Notes under the pieces: generated by a model
What the model saw: only the letters and a program-made list of their open reading frames with translations
The model's database searches: none
Told to the model about the DNA's origin: nothing
Shown: positions 7,054 through 12,515 of the stretch, one piece after another
How the letters are laid out: every line of letters begins with the position of its first letter
How positions within the stretch are numbered: the stretch's first letter is position 1
From: JAUVIB01 sp964424545
GTDB lineage: Bacteria > Calditrichota > Calditrichia > Calditrichales > Calditrichaceae
NCBI GenBank assembly: GCA_964424545.1
Contig: CAYRJN010000114.1
Span: 1-12,515 of the forward strand
Length of the DNA: 12,515 bases
Reading direction: 5' to 3'
Translations under genes and position numbers: made by a program

Positions 7054-7704
7054 TTATTTCCGCTTTTGGGGGATTTGTTTATATTGCAAAATTTTATTGA
7101 CTCTTTTCTTATGACGCTCCGCGCCTCCCTGTGTTTCCAGAAATATTTTTACGATTTCTTTGGCAATTTCACCCCCTATTACCTTGGCTCCCAGCGCCAA
7201 CACATTAGCATAGTTATGCTCGCGGCTGCTGCGCGCTTCAAACCCGTTATTGCATTTTGCCGCCAAAACGCCTTTAATTTTATTTGCAGCCATTGCCGAA
7301 CCGATACCCACGCTATCGATCATTATACCTCGCTGCGCCGCATTTTTCGCTACTAATTCCGCTACAGCCAGCGCAAAATCGGGATAATCACAAGGATTGC
7401 CGTTATGCGTTCCCACATCTTTTATCGTGTATCCCATCTTTTTAATATATTCTTTCAATTCCTCTTTCATGGCAAACCCGCCGTGGTCGGCGCCTAAGGC
7501 CACCGTTTTTACGGGGTTTTTTTCAATCTCATCAATTACACCGTCTGTTTCGCTGGGAATATCGTTGTCGCGTACAAACTCCACGCCCAACTCTTTAGCC
7601 AAATCCTGCGCCAGAGGCGTTATAATGGTAAACTCATTAACCAATACAATACGGCTTGCCTTTGCCGCATCCATAACATCATATTTATCAATTATTTTTT
7701 TCAT
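7054..7704 (-). CDS. rpiB: RpiB/LacAB-family sugar-phosphate isomerase, N-terminally extended, catalytic Cys absent
   Basis: This 216-residue protein has an RpiB domain at about 67-212, following an extension of about 65 residues that ordinary RpiB (about 150 residues) lacks. Classical RpiB interconverts ribose 5-phosphate and ribulose 5-phosphate. Conserved parts are GADHGG (71-76), the DYPDFA segment (106-111), SREHNYANVLALG (160-172) with H163, and GGAERHKKRV (193-202). In E. coli RpiB the active-site loop reads ICGTGIG with catalytic Cys; here it reads IDSVGIG, so the Cys is D130 and the Thr is V132. The extension contains ITPLAQDLAKELGVEF (28-43), a motif style I associate with proteins of bacterial microcompartment operons, but no shell gene is present. 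It lies 45 bases after hutH and 3 bases before mce. The fold assignment is secure; the exact substrate is uncertain. Confidence 0.88.
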   Translation of the reverse strand: MKKIIDKYDVMDAAKASRIVLVNEFTIITPLAQDLAKELGVEFVRDNDIPSETDGVIDEIEKNPVKTVALGADHGGFAMKEELKEYIKKMGYTIKDVGTHNGNPCDYPDFALAVAELVAKNAAQRGIMIDSVGIGSAMAANKIKGVLAAKCNNGFEARSSREHNYANVLALGAKVIGGEIAKEIVKIFLETQGGAERHKKRVNKILQYKQIPQKRK

Positions 7705-7749
7705 CTTTATTTTCTAAATATCCGATTATAAAACTATTTTCATACCAAA

Positions 7750-9300
7750 TTAATTAAGGGTTCCGCAAACTTCTTCGGCCTGATTTATTAATTCTCCCGA
7801 AGCAATCATTATCTTTGCCGCATCGATATCTTTATGCATTATTCTATCCTTATCCCAATGGGCAATTTGTCGTCGTACCCTTTCTAAAATTTTCCTCGTT
7901 GTTGCAGACGGCTGTAACGGATGACGCAATTCCAGCGCCTGACAAGCGCAAATTAATTCCACGGCATAAACGTTTTCCACATTATCGACAATTTCCATAG
8001 CTTTTCTTGCGGCATAGCTTCCCATACTCACATGATCTTCTTTATTTGCCGACGTGGGAATGGAATCCACACTGGAAGGGTGCGCTAATACTTTATTTTC
8101 CGATACCAGCGCCGCCGCCGTAACCTGAGCAATCATAAAACCGGAATTTAACCCGCCCTCTTCGGTTAAAAAACCGGCCATTTCGCTGACCGCAGGATCG
8201 AGCATGTGCTCGATGCGCCTTTCCGATATATTGCCAAGCTCCGCCATTACAATTCCGAGATAATCGGCAGCAAGAGCGAGCGGCTCACCGTGAAAATTCC
8301 CGCCGGAAAGAACATCGCCGTTGTCGGGAAAGACCAAGGGGTTATCGGTTACGCCATTCATTTCGCGCACAAATACGGATTCCACATAATCCAGCGCGTC
8401 TCTCACGGCGCCGTGCACCTGCGGACTGCAACGCAGACTGTAGGCGTCCTGCACTTTATTATCCGAATAACGATGTGACTCTACAATAGGACTTCGGTGC
8501 AATATCTTTCTAAAATTATTACCCACGGCCGCTTGTCCGGGATGGTTACGGATTTGATGAATACGACCGTCAAAAGCCGTAAGCGTACCGAGCAGCGCTT
8601 CCAAACTCATCGCGCCGATAATGTCGGCCGATTTTACTAATTTTCGCGCCTGAATGAGCGCCCAAAGCCCTTGCGCTTGCATGGCTTGCGTGCCGTTCAA
8701 TACGGCCAGACCTTCTTTAGCGCCAAAAGGCAGCGCCTGCAATCCGACATCTTTCAATGCCGCCGCGCCGGTGAGACGCTTATATCCGTCTTCCTGTTTT
8801 AAAAAGGCCTCGCCTTCACCGATCATTACCAAAGCGATATGCGCCAAAGGAGCCAAATCGCCGCTGGCGCCCACCGATCCTTTTCTGGGCACAACAGGCA
8901 CAATCCCCCTGTTTAACATATCCGTTAATAATTGCACCAATTGCAAACGTACGCCGCTGTATCCCAAACTCAGGTTTTTTATCTTAAGCAACATCATTAA
9001 TCTTACTATTTCTTTCGGCATCGGCTCGCCCACGCCGGCGGCATGACTCAAAACAAGACGACGTTGCAGTTCGGCCGTTTCGTCGGATTTAATATGCACG
9101 TCGGCAAACTTACCGAATCCGGTATTAACGCCGTAAACCGTTTTGCCGGAATTGACAATATCGTCAATGATATCTCGGCTTCGTATGATTTTATTTTTAA
9201 CGCTATCCGCCAAAATAACCTGCGGGTTATGATCAAGGAAAAATCGTATATCGCTTAAAGCAAGCTCATCATCACCGATAATCATGCTGTTTTTACTCAT
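7750..9300 (-). CDS. hutH: Histidine ammonia-lyase
   Basis: A 516-residue cytoplasmic enzyme that deaminates L-histidine to trans-urocanate and ammonia, the first step of histidine degradation. The MIO prosthetic group would form from A145-S146-G147 within GSVGASGDLAPLAH, the ammonia-lyase signature. The catalytic Tyr is Y56 in VYGVNTGFG. The selectivity pair is S85-H86 (LSHAAGVGEP), the Ser-His seen in histidine lyases; tyrosine and phenylalanine lyases have His-Leu or Phe-Leu there. Other family blocks are QDAYSLRCSPQVHGA and the AVELICACQALELR segment near the C-terminus. Length is normal. The start is supported by AAGGA on the minus strand (9311-9315), 10 bases upstream, and by a promoter candidate just before it. 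hutU, hutI and hutG are absent from the window; the neighbours are ridA upstream and rpiB downstream. Confidence 0.96.
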   Translation of the reverse strand: MSKNSMIIGDDELALSDIRFFLDHNPQVILADSVKNKIIRSRDIIDDIVNSGKTVYGVNTGFGKFADVHIKSDETAELQRRLVLSHAAGVGEPMPKEIVRLMMLLKIKNLSLGYSGVRLQLVQLLTDMLNRGIVPVVPRKGSVGASGDLAPLAHIALVMIGEGEAFLKQEDGYKRLTGAAALKDVGLQALPFGAKEGLAVLNGTQAMQAQGLWALIQARKLVKSADIIGAMSLEALLGTLTAFDGRIHQIRNHPGQAAVGNNFRKILHRSPIVESHRYSDNKVQDAYSLRCSPQVHGAVRDALDYVESVFVREMNGVTDNPLVFPDNGDVLSGGNFHGEPLALAADYLGIVMAELGNISERRIEHMLDPAVSEMAGFLTEEGGLNSGFMIAQVTAAALVSENKVLAHPSSVDSIPTSANKEDHVSMGSYAARKAMEIVDNVENVYAVELICACQALELRHPLQPSATTRKILERVRRQIAHWDKDRIMHKDIDAAKIMIASGELINQAEEVCGTLN

Positions 9301-9318
9301 ATTTATTTAATCCTTATC

Positions 9319-9356
9319 TTTCAGCGCCGGATTATATCGTGAAAAATTTTAGCGCC
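9319..9356 (-). promoter_or_regulatory. Direct-repeat pair around the hutH -10 box (possible operator)
   Basis: On the minus strand GGCGCTAAAA (9347-9356) and GGCGCTGAAA (9319-9328) match at 9 of 10 bases, with start points 28 bases apart. The first overlaps the -35/spacer region; the second covers the likely transcription start. Two near-identical GC-rich boxes placed this way in AT-rich DNA fit a regulator binding site, but no regulator is identified. Confidence 0.4.
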
Positions 9357-9359
9357 CAA
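9331..9359 (-). promoter_or_regulatory. Sigma70-like promoter of hutH
   Basis: On the minus strand, TTGGGC (-35, 9354-9359) and a perfect TATAAT (-10, 9331-9336) are separated by 17 bases. Transcription would start near 9324, giving a leader of about 24 bases containing the AAGGA ribosome binding site. This would let hutH-rpiB-mce be expressed separately from ridA. Confidence 0.5.
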
Positions 9360-9381
9360 TTAACAAAACAAATAAAAGACG

Positions 9382-9756
9382 CTACTTTACGGCAATACAA
9401 TCAATTTCGACCAAAACATCTTTGGGCAGACGGGCCGCTTCCACTGTGGAGCGCGCCGGTCGGCTGCCTTTAAAATATTGCCCGTATACGTCATTTATTT
9501 CGGCAAAATCATCCATATTCTTAATGTAAATCGTCGTTTTTACAACCTTATCCAAAGAAGACCCTGCGGCAGATAGCACCGCTTTTAAATTTTCCAAAAC
9601 CTGACTGGTCTGTTCGGCAACACCGCCGCTTATAAGCGTATTGTCGGTGGGGTCCATAGCGATTTGTCCCGAAGTAAAAACAAAACCGTTAACCTCAACG
9701 GCTTGCGAATACGGTCCGATGGGTTGCGGCGCGTTTTTTGATCTTATGAAATTCAT
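9382..9756 (-). CDS. ridA: RidA family enamine/imine deaminase
   Basis: A 124-residue YjgF/YER057c/UK114 protein, normally a trimer, that hydrolyses reactive enamine/imine intermediates such as 2-aminoacrylate released by PLP enzymes, protecting other enzymes from damage. The substrate-binding Arg is R102 in RPARSTVEAARLPKD and the acidic partner is E117 in VEIDCIA; Y16 in IGPYSQ and the FTSGQ segment are also conserved. The Cys next to the arginine in E. coli RidA is Thr104 here, which is tolerated in the family. I set the start at 9756 because GGAGGA lies 4 bases upstream and the protein then begins like other RidA proteins. An in-frame ATG at 9789 would add 11 residues but falls inside the -10 region of the likely promoter. 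It sits between the GlpK-like gene and hutH, consistent with amino acid breakdown. Confidence 0.95.
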   Translation of the reverse strand: MNFIRSKNAPQPIGPYSQAVEVNGFVFTSGQIAMDPTDNTLISGGVAEQTSQVLENLKAVLSAAGSSLDKVVKTTIYIKNMDDFAEINDVYGQYFKGSRPARSTVEAARLPKDVLVEIDCIAVK

Positions 9757-9760
9757 AAAT

Positions 9761-9766
9761 TCCTCC
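9761..9766 (-). promoter_or_regulatory. Ribosome binding site fixing the ridA start
   Basis: Minus-strand GGAGGA, 4 bases before the ATG at 9756. It is one of the strongest such sites in the window and rules against the alternative ATG at 9789. Confidence 0.8.
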
Positions 9767-9779
9767 ACGTTTATTGCAC

Positions 9780-9808
9780 AACTTAGCAATACCCCATTTT
9801 AATGTCAA
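9780..9808 (-). promoter_or_regulatory. Sigma70-like promoter of ridA
   Basis: A perfect TTGACA on the minus strand (9803-9808) with a 17-base spacer to TAAGTT (9780-9785), a weak -10. The predicted start near 9773 leaves a leader of about 17 bases that includes the ribosome binding site. A small inverted repeat, ATTGC/GCAAT (9773-9777 and 9786-9790), brackets the -10 box. The 175-base gap after the kinase gene also suggests a separate transcription start. Confidence 0.45.
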
Positions 9809-9931
9809 TAATAAGTGAAATTCTTTTTATCCGCCCATGTTTTTGTCTCTTCCTATACAAAAGTAAGCTATTGACCATTCTTGCTTCCCATTTCTCCCTT
9901 TTTAATCGTCATTATTCAATTTTCAAAAAGA

Positions 9932-11425
9932 TCAAGTCGAATTTATCCAATCCATTGATCTTTTTACGGCTCTTTTCCATTGTTCGAGCATACGGTCTCT
10001 TTGCTCGCTATCGACTGAAGGAAGATAACGTTTTTTCAGTTTCCAATATTCTGATATATCGTCAATTGTAGAAAAATCACCAATTCCTAAAGCGGCAAGG
10101 TAGGCCGCGCCAAGGGCCGTTGTTTCGTTTATTTCGGGGACATCAACCGCTATACCGAGAATATCGGCCTGAAACTGCATCAGAAAAGTATTAACAACCG
10201 CTCCTCCGTCAACCCGCATCACTTCAATATTCATTTTCGAGTCCCGACGCATTACTTGCAGATTTTCCGCTACTTGAAAAGCAATTGATTCCAAGGTTGC
10301 CCGTACCAAATGTGCTTTTGTAATACCGCCTGTAATGCCGATCATCATGCCCCGGGCATACTGATCCCAATAAGGTGCCGCCAGCCCCGTGAAGGCGGGG
10401 ACAAAATAGAGGCCGCCGGAATCGGGCACCGATTGAGCTAATGCTTCCGTTTCTCTTGCGCTATCAATAATTTTTAAACCGTCACGAAGCCATTGAATAG
10501 CGGCCCCGCCTATATAAACGCCGCCGTCCAATGCGTAGGTCAGTTTATTATCAAGACTCCATACAGCCGTTGAAATCAAGCCGTTTTTAGAAAGGACGAT
10601 TTCATTGCCCGTATTCATCAACATAAAACAACCGGTGCCGTATGTTGTTTTCACGGAACCTTTATTAAAACAAGCTTGTCCGAATAGAGCCGCCGCCTGA
10701 TCAACAACGCTGCCGGCAATCGGAATTTCCGCCCCTAAGAAATCAATTGAAGTATAAGCGAATATTCCGGCGCTGTCGCGTATTTCGGGCAGTGTTTCTT
10801 TTTTTATACCGATAATATCGAGTATTTCTTCGTCCCATTGATTCGTTTGTAAATTAAACATCATTGTCCGCGATGCCGTAGAGGAATCCGTAACGTATAC
10901 TTTTCTTCCCGACATTTTCCAAATGAGCCAAGTATCCAATGTTCCAACGAGTACTTCCCCTATTGCCGCTTTTTTATCCGCTCCGGCTGTATTTTCCAAT
11001 ATCCATTTTATTTTCAGTGCAGAAAAATAGGCGTCTACCTTCAATCCCGTTTTTTGAAAAATGCGTTCGGCATATTTTTCTTTTAATATATCCGCCTTTT
11101 CGGATGTGCGTCTATCCTGCCAAACAATGGCGTTATACAGAGGCTTACCGCTTTTTTTATCCCAGACCATGCACGTTTCGCCTTGGTTGTCGAGCCCAAC
11201 CGCTCGTAATTCTCCTCCGCTTATTTTCGCCTGTTTTAAAGCATTGTAAACGGATTCCTTTGTCTTTTCCCATATTTCCAATGGATCGTGTTCAACCCAC
11301 CCCGGTCTCGGATAAAATTGCCTATGCTCGCAATATCCTCTTCCGCAAATACGCCATTTATCGTCAAAAACAATTGAAGTTGTACCGGTTGTGCCTTGAT
11401 CGATGCCAAGATAATACTTATTCAT
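9932..11425 (-). CDS. glpK: FGGY carbohydrate kinase, glycerol kinase-like (GlpK family)
   Basis: This 497-residue ATP-dependent kinase is colinear with E. coli GlpK. Shared blocks are GIDQGTTGTTSIVF (7-20), GWVEHDPLEIW (42-52), NAIVWQDRRT (98-107), TYGTGCFMLMNTG (261-273), the FVPAFTGLAAPYWD segment (341-354) and VDGGAVVNTFLMQFQ (405-419). Of the glycerol-contacting residues, E83, W102, Y133, D242, Q243 and F267 are kept, but the Arg of NQRET (R83 in E. coli) is G82 here (NQGET). The GGKGG loop that binds the inhibitor fructose-1,6-bisphosphate in E. coli is replaced by DFLGA (228-232), and the IIA-Glc zinc Glu is also lost. If it is a glycerol kinase it should escape both classical controls; a different polyol or ketose substrate is possible. 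The start is supported by AAGGA about 9 bases upstream. No glycerol facilitator or GlpD is in the window. Confidence 0.9.
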   Translation of the reverse strand: MNKYYLGIDQGTTGTTSIVFDDKWRICGRGYCEHRQFYPRPGWVEHDPLEIWEKTKESVYNALKQAKISGGELRAVGLDNQGETCMVWDKKSGKPLYNAIVWQDRRTSEKADILKEKYAERIFQKTGLKVDAYFSALKIKWILENTAGADKKAAIGEVLVGTLDTWLIWKMSGRKVYVTDSSTASRTMMFNLQTNQWDEEILDIIGIKKETLPEIRDSAGIFAYTSIDFLGAEIPIAGSVVDQAAALFGQACFNKGSVKTTYGTGCFMLMNTGNEIVLSKNGLISTAVWSLDNKLTYALDGGVYIGGAAIQWLRDGLKIIDSARETEALAQSVPDSGGLYFVPAFTGLAAPYWDQYARGMMIGITGGITKAHLVRATLESIAFQVAENLQVMRRDSKMNIEVMRVDGGAVVNTFLMQFQADILGIAVDVPEINETTALGAAYLAALGIGDFSTIDDISEYWKLKKRYLPSVDSEQRDRMLEQWKRAVKRSMDWINST

Positions 11426-11463
11426 AATCGATTTTCCTTATGCGCTTCCCATAGAATAATTCA

Positions 11464-11493
11464 ATATTATGTAACAGGTTTTTTCATAACCAA
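11464..11493 (-). promoter_or_regulatory. Promoter candidate for the GlpK-like gene
   Basis: On the minus strand TTGGTT (11488-11493) and TAATAT (11464-11469) are 18 bases apart, within the 82-base gap after the permease gene. The predicted start lies about 30 bases before the ATG. AT-rich sequence makes chance matches likely. Confidence 0.3.
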
Positions 11494-11507
11494 ATTATTT
11501 TCTCCAA

Positions 11508-12515
11508 TTACTTTTCATTAGCAAGTTTTGTTCTAAAAAAGAAAAAATAACATATCACCCCGAACAATACAATCAGCGCAGAAACAATCGTTACATTGTG
11601 AAAATCTTCGGGAATCGTGAGTATACCGATTTCTATAACGAGCCATAAAAGGGCAAGAACGAATACAGGTTTGGCAAACTTTCCAAGCGTAAAATTATCT
11701 TTTTTAAAGTCCACATTTTTGCGCGTTAGTCCGTAAGATACAATCGTAATTAAATATATCAAAGCGGGCAGCACAGCTGTCGCTCCGATAAGCAGAGATA
11801 AGGAATCGGCAAAATAGATCGTTATCAAACTTAAAAGAAGAACAAGCAGCGTCGCTTCCACCGGAGAATTGGTTTTCGGAGAGATTTTTTTAAAACGGTT
11901 GCTGAAGAAAAAAGCGTTATCTCTCGACATGGCATAAATCAAACGTCCGGCGGAAGTTGTAATCACAAGCCCGCAGGCAAAAATGGAAATAGAAACCAAT
12001 ACCAAAAACAATTTACCTATAACGGTTCCAAGATTTATCTCTATAACATAGGGAAGCGGATTATCGGAGCTTAGAACAGCGCTCAGATTCGGTATGGACA
12101 TTGTCGCCGCTATTAAAAAAAACATTCCGAAGATGCCGCTAACGGCAACGGAACCAATAACCGCTTTAGGAACCGTTTTATGGGCGTTAACTGTTTCTTC
12201 GCTTAAATTAGCAGACGCTTCGAACCCCACCAAAGTAAAAGCGCCCATCAGCATCGTCATAATAAAAGGGACAATATAGGCGGAACCTGTTGCAGCATTT
12301 CCGGTATTGAATAGAATAGCAGGATCTGTGTCATGCCTAAAAGCGGCAATAAATAAAAAAACCGTCAAGCCGATTATACCCACCGCTTCGGTAAATACGG
12401 CGCTGTCATTTATATAGGCGGCTAATTTAACGCCGATAATATTCAAAGCCGCCTGTAAAATTATCGTCGTCATGACAATGATCATTATATTATGATTACT
12501 AATCGGAATATTTAA
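11508..12515 (-). CDS. APC superfamily amino acid/amine permease (5' end outside window)
   Basis: The C-terminal portion of a 12-helix cytoplasmic-membrane transporter. The reading frame stays open to the window edge (residues LNIPISNHNI precede the first in-window ATG at 12485), so the true start is upstream. About 335 residues are present against roughly 500 for the family. At least eight hydrophobic helices are visible. Residues 88-98 (counted from the ATG at 12485) read GFEASANLSEE, followed by T and later VPKAV. This matches the GFEASAxLxEET...P+A block of the amino acid/choline transporter (ACT) branch, which carries GABA, choline or other amines and amino acids by proton or sodium symport. 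GRLIYAMSRDNAFF (180-193) is another APC hallmark. The short tail ends in charged residues (RTKLANEK). It is followed after 82 bases by the GlpK-like gene on the same strand. The substrate cannot be decided. Confidence 0.9.
   Translation of the reverse strand, partial: LNIPISNHNIMIIVMTTIILQAALNIIGVKLAAYINDSAVFTEAVGIIGLTVFLFIAAFRHDTDPAILFNTGNAATGSAYIVPFIMTMLMGAFTLVGFEASANLSEETVNAHKTVPKAVIGSVAVSGIFGMFFLIAATMSIPNLSAVLSSDNPLPYVIEINLGTVIGKLFLVLVSISIFACGLVITTSAGRLIYAMSRDNAFFFSNRFKKISPKTNSPVEATLLVLLLSLITIYFADSLSLLIGATAVLPALIYLITIVSYGLTRKNVDFKKDNFTLGKFAKPVFVLALLWLVIEIGILTIPEDFHNVTIVSALIVLFGVICYFFFFRTKLANEK

Noticed and set aside
7054..7704. Bacterial microcompartment locus
   Set aside because: Only the RpiB-like protein hints at it; no shell protein, aldehyde dehydrogenase or other signature enzyme is present.
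8654..9046. Plus-strand open frame opposite hutH
   Set aside because: Antisense to a conserved enzyme over its whole length, with low-complexity translation and no initiation signal.
9382..9789. Longer RidA form starting at 9789
   Set aside because: The 11 extra residues are atypical, and the strong GGAGGA site supports the start at 9756.
9757..9931. Small gene or RNA in the gap between the GlpK-like gene and ridA
   Set aside because: No conserved peptide or strong fold is visible; the gap is explained by the ridA promoter and leader.
10939..11427. Long open frame (162 codons) on the plus strand opposite the GlpK-like gene
   Set aside because: It lies entirely antisense to a well-conserved kinase, its translation shows no domain and no ribosome binding site precedes it.

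Overview
The window is a moderately AT-rich bacterial chromosomal segment with eleven protein-coding genes. Ten are on the minus strand and one, a ferredoxin, is on the plus strand. I see no tRNA, rRNA, CRISPR array, transposase, phage gene or integration site. The organism looks like a Gram-negative, probably anaerobic, amino-acid-using bacterium of the wider FCB group (Bacteroidota, Ignavibacteria, Cloacimonadota or Calditrichota type). This rests on a secreted-TPR LytS-type kinase paired with a LytTR regulator, a lipoprotein prolyl oligopeptidase, a Thermus-like seven-iron ferredoxin and a methylmalonyl-CoA epimerase. It is an inference; no single marker gene fixes the phylum.

Layout, left to right. 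Positions 15-2647 hold a two-component pair, kinase then regulator on the minus strand, joined by a one-base TAATG overlap. Positions 2648-3128 are non-coding and contain a palindromic dispersed-repeat-like element. Positions 3129-5225 encode a lipoprotein prolyl oligopeptidase (S9A). After a gap with a weak hairpin remnant comes a small nitroreductase (5517-6026). It is divergent from the plus-strand ferredoxin (6315-6599), which ends at a strong terminator (6627-6656).

Positions 6655-12515 are a run of minus-strand metabolic genes in transcription order: an ACT-type amino acid permease (its 5' end lies outside the window), a GlpK-family FGGY kinase, RidA, histidine ammonia-lyase HutH, an RpiB-family isomerase and methylmalonyl-CoA epimerase. 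Promoter-like sequences before the kinase gene, ridA and hutH suggest several overlapping transcription units. rpiB and mce are 3 bases apart and are very likely translated together.

Taken together the genes suggest uptake and breakdown of peptides and amino acids: the oligopeptidase cuts peptides, the permease imports amino acids or related amines, HutH deaminates histidine, RidA clears reactive enamines/imines, and Mce connects to propionyl-CoA/methylmalonyl-CoA metabolism. hutU and hutI are not in the window.

Two enzymes carry substitutions at textbook active-site positions. The RpiB homologue has Asp in place of the catalytic Cys plus an N-terminal extension of about 65 residues. The GlpK homologue has Gly in place of the glycerol-binding Arg and lacks the fructose-1,6-bisphosphate loop. 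These are the best leads for non-standard chemistry. I do not see a defence system or a clearly new multi-gene system here.
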